A DNA stretch of 64,000 nucleotides from Micropterix aruncella (GCA_944548615.1 OX155973.1:3691921-3755920), one strand, 5' to 3'; shown: positions 21,692-32,828, numbered from the stretch's first letter. The notes: generated by a model not told the origin, from the sequence alone. Numbers and translations are program-made.

Positions 21692-22685
21692 CATGATAAT
21701 GTTATCCTCTTATCTAATATATCCAAAATATTCGAAACCGTTATGAAACGCAGGCTGATTGGGTTTTTCGATAACTTGCGGTGTCAACTACAACGGGCGA
21801 GCCCGTCACCACAGGACGTTTTAACGATTTTGTCGTTCTGTCGCCCTGCAGTGAACGTAGAAGACTTTGGACATAACAAATCCAACGTCCAGCTACGTCA
21901 CAGCCCGCAAGAAGCCAACGCCTTACCGCGAGATAGCCAGTGTTACCTGGCGGGCCGACACTCGCGCCCTTGCTACCAATTGTGACCAGATTTCTCCGGT
22001 CTCTCGATTGGTTCCGAGTTCGAGGTCGCTTGTGCGGTCCTCTCCCTTACGAAGCGGCGAAACGGTGTGCACCGAATCTATCGCGGACCAAGGCGTCCTT
22101 TGCCCGACTCTGAACCGGGATCGTATGGCCAATGGTCATTTCAAAAGCAGTCGCCGTAAGGTAGACAACCACCCCCGCTCTATAGGAAACAATACAGTTC
22201 CCAGACTCCCCCGACTGTTAGTCGGAGAGCACAGTCGATTGGCTTGCGCCGCTCGGTGCGCAGACCGTCCAGGAGCGCCAGAGGTTTGATTCCCAGGGGA
22301 GACTGGTTGATCCAGTGTCCTACCCAGGTTCGCACCCCATGCGTGGAGGCCATCGGATGGGTGTTGACCCGTGAGTGTGACCGACCCTAAACACATGGGT
22401 CATCGTGGCCACCTCATCATGGGCCCATTAGCTCCCGGGTTTTTAGATAAGTATGAGATTTTAAGAAGCAGACAGTTTGGATATAGAAAGAAAATGTCAA
22501 CGGAGCAGCAATCGAAGATGATGTCAATCTGATTAGCCGAAACTTTCGTTTTGTAATAAATCATTGGATATATTTTGCGACCTGTCCAAAGCGTTTGATT
22601 GCGTCGAACACAATATTCTATTAAATAAGTTGGAGTTTTATGCTATACGAGGAATTTGAAGCAAAATATTCAGTGCCTACTTAAA
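21692..22685 (+). mobile_element. Jockey-like LINE, RT finger/palm fragment, split by R-3
   Basis: Before R-3 the frame reads ILLSNISKIFETVMKRRLIG. After it come KYEILRSRQFGYRKKMSTEQ and, after stops, [20 protein letters not shown], i.e. the FGFRKGRST-like motif and the 'D.SKAFD' motif A of non-LTR reverse transcriptases. Catalytic motif C is not reached. Stops and indels show it is inactive. Its end is cut by the tail of K2 at 22690. Confidence 0.85.
21775..22436 (-). mobile_element. Family R element R-3, full length (662 bp)
   Basis: Window orientation starts CTTGCGGTGTCAACTACAAC and ends GGGCCCATTAGCTCCC; the RNA runs the other way. Flanked by GGGTTTTTCGATAA (21761-21774) and GGGTTTTTAGATAA (22437-22450), a 14-bp TSD with one mismatch. 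Removing it restores the LINE reading frame (GFFDKYEIL), which proves both borders. No ORF of its own has a motif. Confidence 0.93.
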
Positions 22686-22689
22686 GGAT

Positions 22690-23735
22690 CATTTATATAT
22701 TTATTTATTTATTTATTTATTTTCATAACAAATCAACATTACAGTTTCTACCAATCCGTTGATATGCAATATACACATAAATATAAAAAAAATAATAGAA
22801 TTCTTACAAGTACACACATAACATATTTAAATAAGCGTTTAATACAAATACCGGCATTAAGAATAGAAAAACTTACAAACTTACAGTACATAAGAGTGAA
22901 AACAGTTTATATTATTCTGCCATAAACAAGTAGCGCAATGCCCACACCTTGAAGAGATGCGGGCTCGCTGTAAAAATATCAAAGTCTGGCGCTGTCGAAC
23001 ATAGCGCATTTATGTGCCGCAAAGCTCGTGTAAGCAGACTCCATCGACTTAGGTTGGTGCGCGAGGACGGCTCCGCAAATAGATTATGAATGCGAGCACG
23101 ATTATAATTGTCCGGGACAAAGAGACAAACCTTCGCTAGCATGCTAGGATTATCAACTCTTCCCCTAATCAGCTTGAAAACGTAGGCCATGGCGAGCATT
23201 TCTCTACGCAACTTAAGAGAGTTATAGCCCACCATGCCTAGTAGGAAACTAGTAGGGTATAAGTACGGATAATATCCGTACTGCTTAAAATATATAAATC
23301 GTAAGAAACATTTTTGAATTTTTTCCAACATAGTGATATAAAGATCCTGATGTGGATTCCATATAACTGCATTCGTTTCCAATCTGCTTCTCACAATTGA
23401 ATTATACAATGTATGCATAACCCGTACATTGTGAAAATGCTTTAGGTTGCGAATAACAAACCCTAGTAGCTTAAAAGAGGACTTAGACAAATTAGCAATG
23501 TGCTCCTTGAACGTAAGCTGGGAATCAAAGAGAACTCCTAGATCCTTTACCTTCTCAACCCTAGTTAGCACCTCATCAGTGATGGAGTAATCATAAATCA
23601 GAGGTGCGGTCGATCTAGTATATGTCATCACTGAACATTTGGATATATTGAATGAGAGATTTTTATTCTGGCTCCAAGCCCAGACGGCATCAATATCACG
23701 CTGGAAGGAGGGATAGAATTCCCTCAATAGATGGC
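22690..23735 (-). mobile_element. LINE K copy K2
   Basis: The best K copy: an uninterrupted minus-strand frame from 23727 to 22912. Its order is WAWSQNKNLSFNISKCSVMT (after motif C), VKDLGVLFDSQLTFKEHI, SFKLLGFVIRNLKHF, AVIWNPHQDLY, FLRFIYFKQYGYYPYLYP and RTNLSRWSLLTRALRH. It lacks the palm and endonuclease through 5' truncation. The 3' tail is (AAAT)n at 22690-22722. It is inserted downstream of, and truncates, the jockey-like LINE at 21692-22685. Confidence 0.9.
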
Positions 23736-24030
23736 ATTCTATCTCTCCCTATTATCATAGCGTAATTAAACCCATCTGAAAACTTAAGTACGTAATTCAA
23801 AATTGTCATTTTTATGTAAATAATATTAAAACAATAAGAGATATGATTTTAAAATTTATTTTTTATTATATTATTATTATATACATAAACAGACGTGTTT
23901 ATAGAGCGTTCTACAGTGTGCCTCAATACTGTTATACCGTGAAAGTCGCCATATTGAACTTAATAAATTTTAGAAACTATCACGTTGGGTTTCGTAGTAA
24001 CATACTGGTTTCCAAATCGTAGTACGTCGT
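23736..24030. other. No gene; short shared repeat
   Basis: AATACTGTTATACCGTGAAA plus GTCGCCATATTGAAC (about 23922-23955) recurs inverted near 48438-48475, so it belongs to some dispersed repeat. Confidence 0.4.
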
Positions 24031-24044
24031 TGTGTAATCTAATA

Positions 24045-24726
24045 GGTAGCGAATGGTTTCGTGCAGCTTGGACCATACGATCCATTTTGTTCTCGGATCG
24101 GCTTAACTCATGATTCAGCTCCTATTCAGAAGCCTTCACGTGCGGAAGGCTACCCTGGGTAAGACCGGTTTCTCCTGGTGGGATCGCATCCCGGCGCTAC
24201 TGGACGGTTTGCGCATCGTTCGGCGACGCTAATCGGTTGTGCACTCTGACTAATTGCTGAACGAGTCTGGAGACTATGAAAATATACTGTTTCCTAAGCA
24301 GCGGGTGTGGATGTTGATCCTTCTCCCACTCTTGAAATGACCATTAGGCTACTTGCGCCTGAATTCAGAGCCGGGCAAAAGATGCCTTCGGTCCGCGATA
24401 AATTCAAACCAAATCACCGCTGAATATACGGAAGGTAGAGGTCGCGCAAGTGACTTCGAACCTGTGACCAGTCGGGTGGACGGAGGTATCCTGAAGCTTA
24501 ATTCCACACGGAGATATCCTTCCAAATCTGGTAGTTAGAGGGTGAGGCTGTCCGCTGGTTACCTTTCCCGGTGCCGGTGCCTCTAACAGGCTTGTTGGCG
24601 GAGCTAGACAGTAGATTGTCTTTTCTCTAAGCCTTCTACGTTCATCCCACGGCTGAAAGAATCATCACATATCGTTATACCAGCCTGGGGTGACATGTTC
24701 GCCCGTTGTAGTCGACACCTCCATAC
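24045..24726 (+). mobile_element. Family R element R-4, full length (682 bp)
   Basis: RNA strand is plus: starts GGTAGCGAATGGTTTCGTGC and ends TTGTAGTCGACACCTCCATA plus C. Flanked by a perfect 14-bp TSD, TGTGTAATCTAATA (24031-24044, 24727-24740). It has the same subfamily 5' end as R-1. Confidence 0.93.
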
Positions 24727-24867
24727 TGTGTAATCTAATACGCATTATAATCAATGGTATCGTCTTCAAAATAAACTGCAGATAAAGATGTTTTTTTTTT
24801 ATTTATTTAGTCTGTCTTTTATTTCTTTGTATTGAGCAAGTGGAAATAAACTGTTATATTTCATATT

Positions 24868-25915
24868 TTTTTATTTATTTATTTAAGAATTAATTACTAT
24901 AAAACATTGATTTGATTACAAAAATAACAGGAACCGAATGGCAAAACCTTAACCCCAACTGGGACTAGCCCGTTCTAGGGTGGACAGGACTCTAATATTA
25001 CAATCAAGTTTGCTAGATTGCTTGATTGCTTACAAATGTACAAGTTTTAGTAAAAGCTAATAACACTAAATTGCCCTAAAGTGTGGTCTTCAAGAAAATA
25101 ATAATAATAATAACAATAATAAAAAAAATATTTAAAGATGATTTAATAAATAAAATGCAATTCCATTATAAAATCGGCAATAATATAAAATTCGATTAAA
25201 TAATATAAATAAAGTTATATGTGAGAAAAGAAAGAAACAGTCAATAATATTTAATATATTATGTTAAGTAATATAGGATTTAATATAAAATATCTAGTCA
25301 AAAAAAAAATACAATTCATTGTCAAAATAATATATAACAACAAAGTCAAATTATTTTTGGTAGTACAATGTTAAAATATACTCAACATACATGTTTAAAA
25401 ATATGTTAATAATTTGTGCACCTAAGTTTTATTAAACTATTATTTCTAACATTTGATGTATGGTTAGTCTGTTATGATTCGATAACCATTTCTTTAATTT
25501 ATTTTTGAATTCCCTAAATGTCAAATTCATTTTTATTTCCATATTGATCAGATTGTAAAATCTCGGCGCAATGAAAGAGTAATGTCCTTGTCAAAATGAT
25601 GTTTTCATTCTGAGTATTATTAAGCTATTTTCTATAACTTCGTCTCGTCGAAGACTAACGTCTCGTTGGTCTTCGGTTCTGAATTATTCCTAAATTTGAG
25701 TTATTGTCCAAAAATAGATTTGAGAGGGAAGTTCTTAGAAAAAGTTGCCTACAATCAAGGACTTTAGCTTCTTTATAAAGTTCATTAATGTGATGGCGAT
25801 ATGGTCTACGTAGAATAATTTTTAATATAAATTTCTGCGCAACTTGCAATGGCTCTAGCAGGGTTGTACCACATCCACCCCATCCAATTATGCCGTAAGT
25901 AATAAGCAATTCCAT
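24868..25915 (-). mobile_element. LINE J2 (jockey-like) 3' end with long 3' UTR
   Basis: Minus strand: YGIIGWGGCGTTLLEPLQVA, RRPYRHHINELY, then after a frame change HYSFIAPRFYNLINMEIK and FREFKNKLKKWLSNHN, stop near 25445. This is the usual C-terminal region after the LINE RT thumb. The UTR runs to an (AAATA)n tail at 24868-24890. It holds an ATA-rich microsatellite (25100-25125). Confidence 0.8.
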
Positions 25916-25929
25916 TAAATCTTTGACAT

Positions 25930-26444
25930 GGATGATTTTGTTATTATGTGTTGATCAGATTGACATTGACTTTTGAGGCAATTTTAATTTAGGCACAATA
26001 TTATAAAATTAGCAAAATTACGTGATTTTCAACCGATAGCTCAATGATATACATAACACATTTTCGGGCAAATAATCTCCAATTTAAATCAATTCATCTA
26101 AATGTTATATAGGTAACGTCCTAAAATTATTCTGTCAAAAGAGCGAAGGCGGACTTGACATATAATACCACCGCGAAATGTCTAGGTCATGTTTCTATTT
26201 TTTTTTTCTGTATTTCACGACCATTTTGGACTGGATTACGTCATTTGGAATGTCATTCCATATATGCGGCGACGAAGAAGTCTTGGTTATAAAAATGGCC
26301 ATATCGAGACAGGCCTGACCTAGAGTCCCACGGATTCTAATTTTGGATTAACATTCGGAGAATCGTGCCTCGCGGCCATTTTGGAATGCTGTCACAACAA
26401 CCGAACACTTACGTTTGCGTTCGAAATCCTTTGTTTTCTTTGAA
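25930..26444. other. No feature seen
   Basis: AT-rich with no supported ORF or repeat border. Confidence 0.45.
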
Positions 26445-26725
26445 AGTTTTTTTTTACTTTCCCGGCCCACCAATCGTCCAGGAGGGAAAGTGTTGTGGAC
26501 GTGTTAAAAAAAACATCGAGATGAAGTCGGAAGTATATATTTTGAGCCCTCCTGAGACGATCAAGATCATTTCCAGGTTGAAGTATATCTGTCTGTCTGT
26601 GTGTGTGTGTGTGTTTGTGTGTGTCAGTGTGTGTGTGTATCATTTGGTCATGGCAAGAAATGAAAAGGTTGTGGTTGAACACGGTCCGCCAGGGGAGTCA
26701 TATATCAATCTCGAAATATACACAA
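26445..26725 (-). mobile_element. Family S repeat (S3) with a (TG)n expansion
   Basis: Terminus ACTTTCCCGGCCCACCAATC at 26457, then the S words CATCGAGATGAAGTCGG and TTGAGCCC, the CTGTCTGTCTGTG region expanded into (TG)n at 26590-26638, GGTCATGGCAAGA and GTCCGCCAGGGG. An (AC)n tract follows at 26738-26795. Long ORFs on both strands cross these repeats and are meaningless. Confidence 0.7.
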
Positions 26726-27015
26726 ACCCTAAAAATACACACACACACGCACACACCCTCTCACTTACACACATAAACACACACACACAAACATACACCA
26801 ATACCAATAAACCCCAATGAGCCCAATGCCCAAATGAGCAACAAGATTACATACGTAACGACTGTATGTGTCAACATCGATCTGTCAATCTGAAAGTAAT
26901 TAATTCTTTTCTATTATAATTAGTCGATTTTCCTAAGTCAACGTGCAACTAGTTCTGAAAACAGTATAAGCGCCATCGCGTCGTCAAATTTGTGATTGAT
27001 TTCAAGCTGAGGATC

Positions 27016-27190
27016 AAAGTTCAAAGTCAATTTATTTCCAAAAACCCTGCAAGGGTATATAACTTACAATTATCACATGCGTTATTTATAATTCTTATTT
27101 TTATTATATATCTGGCAAAAAGACAATTTTATCACATTAGAAATCTGAATGCCAATAAACTGTACAAAATTAACCATAACATTGTATAAA
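27016..27190 (-). mobile_element. LINE J5, 3' terminus
   Basis: Reverse complement of the 3' UTR end of the LINE at 49383-50216, including TTATTTATTCC-type words, the TTTGCCAGAT box and the (TTTGAAC)n tail (27016-27030). Confidence 0.7.
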
Positions 27191-27654
27191 TAATAACACA
27201 ATAATTAATATGAGAATTAAGAAATATCTAAAACAGAATTAAGAAGTATCTAAAACAGAAATACCAAATCCTCGACGTTAAAAAAAATATGAAATGTATG
27301 GAATATCAATTGAATAATCTTGCAGAAAAAATAAAAATAAAAATAATCAAAGAGTAAAAATATAAAAATAAAAGCAATATTCCTACACCATCGTGAGATA
27401 TTTTACAATTTATTATTCTGATACTCCGCAAATTCAGCTGGTCATCGTACTATATACAACAAGATCAATAACCAGTTTTTGAGTATTTACTCTAAACCTA
27501 TTTCTAAAATTTTTCATATTTTTTGAGGATTTTTATACTGATGCTTCTGATGGGAATCTTGATATAAACTGCACATACGCAATTATTAATTAATCATGTG
27601 AAGTACACATAAGATATTATATACTCTTAATTAGTAATCATGTAAAAATATTAA
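27191..27654. other. No feature seen
   Basis: Very AT-rich, with A-rich tandem words and no coding signature. Confidence 0.45.
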
Positions 27655-28375
27655 GTGATAATCAATGTATTGAGCACATACTATGCGTGCTTTCATTCGA
27701 AGATGGCTTATGGTATTTCGGCCTGGGGTAATGCACCAGATAGTAATCGTATTTTTATTCTGCAAAAACATGCACTCAGAACGATATGCGGGTTAAAAAG
27801 AGAAGATCACTGTGCTCCGATCTTTAAAAATAAAAAAATATTGACTGTGAAATGTGAATTTATTTACCAGTGTTTAGTTTATGCGAGAGCAAATTTGGAA
27901 GACTACGAAAAGCACTCGAATTTTCACGAACATAACACAAGCAAAAAGAATAACATCGTGATTCCAAAAGCCCGGTTGGGTTTATACCAGAGATCTTTTT
28001 TATATTTGGGCTTTAATTTTTTCAATCTGCTGCCAACAGAAATTAAAAAACTCAAAGAGGTGTCATTCAAAAAGTGCATAAAAAAACCTAGCCAACCATG
28101 CTCTCTATAACATAGATGAGTTTAACAAGGTTGTGATAAAGTTTAAAATGTAATTATATAAATGTAATATATTTGTTTATTGCTGATACACTTTTTTTTA
28201 TAAATAATTATATGATATTATGATATTATGATATGGATTATTTCTATAGTAATGACACTTACTTCTTAAAACACAAATATTTTGACACGTCCAAGAGCGG
28301 TTTTTAGCCGCCAATTGGACACGACGTAAATGTAAATGTAAATGTAAATGTATATCTTTTACTGTATTTTATTTA
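27655..28375 (+). mobile_element. LINE J3 (jockey-like) 3' end
   Basis: The frame from 27655 to the stop at 28110 reads ACFHSKMAYGISAWG, FILQKHALRTICGL, then NIVIPKARLGLYQRSFLYLG and FFNLLPTEIKKL, the conserved C-terminal region of jockey-type reverse transcriptases. The 3' UTR closes with GACACGTCCAAGAGCGG, a GCGGTTTTTAGCCGC hairpin and (TAAATG)n at 28333-28360. The same 3' end alone is at 9608-9690. Confidence 0.88.
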
Positions 28376-28867
28376 AATTTTCTTTTAGAGTAATTTTGTT
28401 TTTATATTTTGTTATCTTAGTAGTACCTACTCTAGTGCTGATTATTCTTTAAAATCTATGGATTATTATTTTTTTAAATATTGACTATTATTGTATTTTT
28501 TTGTTGATATTTGTGTTTTTTTTTTAAATTATTGAACCATACGTACCTTTATATAAAGTATATGTACATGTAATGAAGATATTAATAATTGTACGACAAT
28601 GAAAAATGACGCATTCCACAGTATGTACTTTTTGGACTAAATAAACTATGACTATGACTATTATTAGAGTATTATTTGTGTACCAATTATACTAAATAAA
28701 AATTATAAAATAAAACAAAATATCATTTAAGATTGTATTAATTTTAATGTAAATTCTCACTTATATTGTATAGAATTATACAATAAATAAACTATACCTG
28801 AAATTTAAACCGGACCATGGTAGACCGCATACCATGCTCAATTTAAATATTACTATTATAGCTTATT
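28376..28867. other. No gene seen
   Basis: T-rich sequence. A GACTATGACTATTAT word and an AATAAACTATACCTG word (also at 63845) suggest the 3' end of another LINE near 28630-28800, which I cannot delimit. Confidence 0.4.
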
Positions 28868-28879
28868 ATAGCTTTAATA

Positions 28880-29180
28880 AGTGCTTCAGCGTGCTGGTAC
28901 GACCCGAAAATTGTTGCACACCGTCAAAAAGCGCAAGATTGAATATCTGGGGTACGTGCTGCGGCATGACAGATATCAGCTGCTTCAATTGATATTGATG
29001 GGCAAAATTGAGGGTAAACGACGCCGTGGAAGGAGGAAAAGGTCGTGGTTGTGCAATGTAAGAGAGTGGACTGGAATCACCAGTACGAAACAGCTTTTCC
29101 GGATGGCGCAAAACCGACAAAAGTATTCAGAGCTAACGGCCAACCTCCAGTAATGGAGAGGCACTTGGAGAAGAAGAAGA
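28880..29180 (+). mobile_element. RTE-clade LINE 3' end
   Basis: The plus frame 28881-29153 reads KKRKIEYLGYVLRHDRYQLL, GKIEGKRRRGRRKRSWL, REWTGITSTKQLFRMAQ, which is the characteristic RTE/BovB C-terminus. Tail (GAA)n. Flanked by ATAGCTTTAATA at 28868-28879 and 29181-29192 (12-bp TSD). 5'-truncated; only the post-thumb region remains, with no stop before its natural end. Confidence 0.95.
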
Positions 29181-29192
29181 ATAGCTTTAATA

Positions 29193-29631
29193 CATATTAT
29201 AAATACCTCTATTTATCAATTACGATCATGATTGCGTGATCGACCAAATTTGATCGATTGGCATTAATTTGACGGTAAATATTGTCATGATAATATCGAC
29301 TCCAATCGCATGTAATTTCGCATGACAAGAGACAGGCGATATCGCTTTGTTCACAATAAATAATTAGCTGCGTACCTGGGTGTTTATCATAAGTAAATGT
29401 GCATGCCAATGTCGACATAGCGTACTATAGTGAGTCCGCCAAAAATACGCTTATAATCGTCGCTTTCGCGGTACCATTTACTTTCTAATTATTATTCAAA
29501 TTGAGTTAATTCGCAGACGCGACGACATTCGCAATGGGCCAAAACGATAGCGATGCAGTTCTCGGTTAGCGTCACTTAATTACCATTCTATTACTCCTGT
29601 AAAGCCACGAACCCTTATCTGTGGTGTTCTA
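29193..29631. other. No feature seen
   Basis: Unique-looking sequence, slightly more GC than average, no ORF with a motif. One of the few stretches that may be plain intergenic host DNA. Confidence 0.4.
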
Positions 29632-30076
29632 GGAGGGAGCTAATAAGCCCTGTTGCAGTTTGGCCACTAAGACCCAGTTGTATAGGGTCGGTCAAACGCT
29701 CGGGTCAACACCCATCCAGCGGTCTCCACGCAGAAGTGCGAGCAAGGGTAGGCCTGTTGGCTAGACTCCCCTAGGAGTCAACCTTTGGGTGCTCCTGGAC
29801 GGTTTGCGTACCGTGCGGCGTCAGCCAATCGATTGTGTATTCCGGCTAACAGCCCGAAGAGTCTGGAAACAGTAATGTTTCCTATAGAGCGGGGGTAAAT
29901 GTTGACTTTGCGGCAATTGCTCTCGAAACGACCATTCGGCCACCCGATCCCGGGTGAACAGTCGGGCAAAGGATGCCGTGGTCCGCGACTGATTCGGTAC
30001 ACACCGTATCACCGCTACGTAGGGGTGAGGACCGCGCAAAAGACCTCGATTCTGGAACTGGAGAACTCTTGGAACG
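29632..30076 (+). mobile_element. Family R element R-5, lacking its 3' end
   Basis: Starts GGGAGCTAATAAGCCC and keeps GGGTCAACACCCATCC, CCGTGCGGCGTCAGCC, CTATAGAGCGGGGGTAAA and GGTCCGCGACTGATTCGG. Similarity fades after GGTCGC at about 30076, so the stem-loop end is missing. Confidence 0.85.
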
Positions 30077-30132
30077 GTCGCAAAGACGATAACAATCTCT
30101 GGCTGCCGATTACAATAGATTGTTATTTAGAC

Positions 30133-30768
30133 TTTGGAGCTAAGGGGCCCTTGCTGAGTTGGCCACGAAGACCCATTCTGTTCAGGGTTGGTCACACTCA
30201 CGCGTCAACACCCATCCGACGGCCTCCACGAATGAAGTGCGAGCCTGGGTAGGACTCTGGCCTTAGGGTTAGTTTCCCCTAGGAATCAAACTTCTGCGTG
30301 CGGCATAAGCCAATCGATTGCGCGCTCTGACTGACAGTCGGGGGAGTCTGGAAACAGTACTGTTTCCTATAGAGCGGGGGTGGTTGCGGACTTTGCGGCG
30401 ACTGCTCTTGAAACGACCATCGGCTACCCGATCCTGGGTGAACAGCCGGGCAAAGGATGCCGTGGTCCGCGATAAATTCGGTATACACCGTTTCACCGCT
30501 TTGTAAGGGAGAGGACCGCGCAAGCGACCTCGAACTCGTGACCAATCGAGAGACTGGAGTAATCTGGTCGCAATTAGAAGTAAGGGCGTGAGTGTAAGCC
30601 CGCTGGGTAACACTCCTGGCTATCTCGCGGTTAAGGCGTTGGCCTCTTACGAGCTTGACGGTGGTCTGTTTTGTCCAAGTCTTCTGCGCTCACTCCAGGG
30701 AGATAGAACGACTAATCGTTAAAACTTCCTGAGGTGACGGGCTCGCCCGTTGTAGTTGACAACTCTAG
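30133..30768 (+). mobile_element. Family R element R-6, full length (636 bp)
   Basis: From TTTGGAGCTAAGGGGCCC to GTAGTTGACAACTCTAG. Flanked by TTGTTATTTAGAC at 30120-30132 and 30769-30781, a perfect 13-bp TSD. It includes CTCGCGGTTAAGGCGTTGG, a word close to the D-arm of Ser/Leu tRNAs. Confidence 0.93.
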
Positions 30769-30784
30769 TTGTTATTTAGACGGT

Positions 30785-30935
30785 TAATTGTAATATCGTT
30801 TTCTTTAGCCCAGCGTAAAATTTTATATGAATTTTAAATCATATGACAGGTAGCCAAACTTAACCTCTTGGGGCGTTGCATGGGTGTACAGCTGCAGGTC
30901 ATCAAGTGAGTCGGCTATATAACGATACAGAACCC
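30785..30935 (-). pseudogene. LINE reverse transcriptase motif C fragment
   Basis: The minus strand reads IADSLDDLQLYTHATPQEV, which is a YADDLQLY box with two extra residues (SL). A frame change then gives ILRWAKENDITIN, the segment that follows motif C in jockey-like RTs. It is cut by R-6 and its target. The rest of the 124-codon frame (to 31197) shows no RT similarity that I can recognise. Confidence 0.55.
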
Positions 30936-31529
30936 GCCTCGAAGGAACATGACAGGAAGCCGCGTTGCCGGAGACAGCCGGCGACATCGTTAAAAAATGA
31001 GGGGTGGGTGAGGGAATAATACTCGAGCTGTTTAATATTCTGCGGCGACGGCGATTTTCATCCACGAGCGACTCGTGGTATAAATGTACTTGTACGTGTA
31101 TGAGTATTTCAGTCTCGGAAAAATGAGGCGACTTGCCGGCAATGGGCAAGTCACAAGTTGCGTAGGAAATAAACGTAATTTGCACAAATAAGCACAAGAA
31201 AAATATCTTTTATTTACGAAAGTGCACGTATATAATATGGCATTTTTAAAAATTAATTCGTTTGAATTTTAATTCGTGCAGTGTTCTTTGTACGCTTCGT
31301 CACCCAATCTCTAGCGCAGATGCATTTTGTCGAACGGAGCGGCGAGGGTTCCTCTAGATCAGTGATTCCCAAAGTGGTCTATATGGACCCTCAGGGGTCC
31401 GTTTCGATTCGCAGGGGGTCCATGTCAGCGAGAAACAAAAATCGGGGTGCACGAGATGTAAATGAGACTCCATCTAGGCAGGTCACCATAAGCATTCAGG
31501 CGATCCGTTAATGTCGTATCACTTCTTAA

Positions 31530-31786
31530 CCCGTTGAGTATGAGTCAACCAAATCTGGTCGCGCGTTTTTTTCACTTCTTTGACGTTCTCATATTTATTC
31601 ATAATTATCTAATTGTTTTACAAAATGATATTTCAATATTCTATATTCGAAATTTCAATGCAATCATTGTGCAGTGTTCTTTTTATGATTGGTGTAGTAG
31701 TTTCGTAGTTATAGTACTGTCGATGTCGTCGAAAATCCTGCAAAAGAGACAGATGCATCCATGAAAATACCCATTTACTCCAAGGG
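31530..31786. mobile_element. piggyBac-like MITE (257 bp) inside the hAT-like element
   Basis: Bounded by TTAA at 31526-31529 and 31787-31790. Ends CCCGTTGAGTATG and, inverted, CCCTTGGAGTAAATG, i.e. CCC...GAGTA TIRs. TTAA targets and CCC starts fit piggyBac. The ORF inside is short and has no motif. Confidence 0.72.
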
Positions 31787-32310
31787 TTAAACAGATTTTG
31801 TATACATCATAGTATTTTAAAATTATAATAATAGCAATAAACAAACGCGCGCATCATAAGTATCACGGAATGAAATCAATACTCAACTCAAATTGCATCA
31901 CTTGTCGATTGAAGAGGCCAGCGCACATGACTAACGAGTGAAAAAATTGCGCTTCAATGGGTATTTGTGCGAGCAAGTAGGATAAACGCGTCACATGAAT
32001 AAAATAGCAAGATAGTCCTACATGTGTAGGTATGTGCGGCTTTCTTAAATGCTTCGTACTTTAAGGTCGTGGATGCTTAGGAATAAACAAATAAAAATTG
32101 TACACATTTTTTTTGGAATCATTGTATACCAAATGTTTCAGCCAGGTGCTTTCTCCAGACTTTAGATGCACTCCAACAAATACGAGGTATAACTGTATTG
32201 CTCACCTAGTTGTTTCGCCTTATTTCTGGAATATTCCTCGGTCTGGACTGCTCTATGACGTCAATTAGGTCGTACCTTTGCTTCACTTCCCAGGTTGACA
32301 CACACCTTTC

Positions 32311-32664
32311 TCACCAAACTGTTCGTCGCGAAATGTTAACCGAGAAGTAAAAATGAAGCACAAGAAAACCTTTCCTCGACAAAACGTCCGTTTCGTGCAA
32401 AAAACTTATTCCACCAAACTTTTTTCTGCCGGAAGAACCGAGAGAGCTACCCTCGATTTTGCACAGATTAACCACAATACCATTTTCCGACTGTGTGTGT
32501 AAGTAAATTGCTGCTCCATAGGCTCTTTCGCTAGCATCGGAGAAACCTAATAACCTGTCCACGAAACCTGTCCACATTACCAAAAACTCTGTTCCAGCTG
32601 TCGAGAAACTCTTGATGTTAGTATGTTCAGGAAAATTGAGACAGGGGTCTACGGAAAACAGCAA
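32311..32664 (-). pseudogene. BEL/Pao-like pol RNase H fragment
   Basis: Minus-strand frame with RLLGFSDASERAYGAAIYLH followed by NGIVVNLCKIEG, matching the 'GFSDASE.AYGA..Y' start of the RNase H domain in BEL/Pao polymerases; the first catalytic Asp is present. The downstream part is frameshifted and unreadable. It lies inside the hAT-like element, close to its right end. Confidence 0.6.
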
Positions 32665-32828
32665 GGGGTCTACGAGTCAAGAAAGTATGGCTACCTCTGC
32701 TCTAGATGGATACTTAAACAGCTGCAATGTTCTATGTGGGTACGTACCGTTCCCACTTAAAAACTTCTTTTTCAAGGCCGAACCAGTTTCTTCAAAAGTA
32801 CGCATCCACGTTATAATCGCATGATCGC

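Larger units (their letters stand above)
31360..32699. mobile_element. hAT-like element (1340 bp), non-autonomous, with nested inserts
   Basis: Starts CAGTGATTCCCAAAGTGG, a classic hAT terminus, and ends GGCTACCTCTG, giving imperfect TIRs (CAGTGATTCCC / CAGAGGTAGCC). Subterminal GGGGTCC words occur at the left (about 31395, 31418) and AGGGGTCTACG at the right (about 32643, 32663). Flanked by CTCTAGAT at 31352-31359 and 32700-32707, a perfect 8-bp TSD as hAT requires. No hAT transposase is seen; it contains a piggyBac-like MITE and a BEL-like fragment instead. Confidence 0.82.

Noticed and set aside
21867..22289. 140-codon ORF inside R-3
   Set aside because: The frame is open because R is GC-rich; other R copies break it at many points, so it is not conserved coding.
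26365..26820. 151-codon ORF
   Set aside because: It crosses S repeat sequence and the (TG)n and (AC)n tracts; the amino-acid pattern is repeat-derived.
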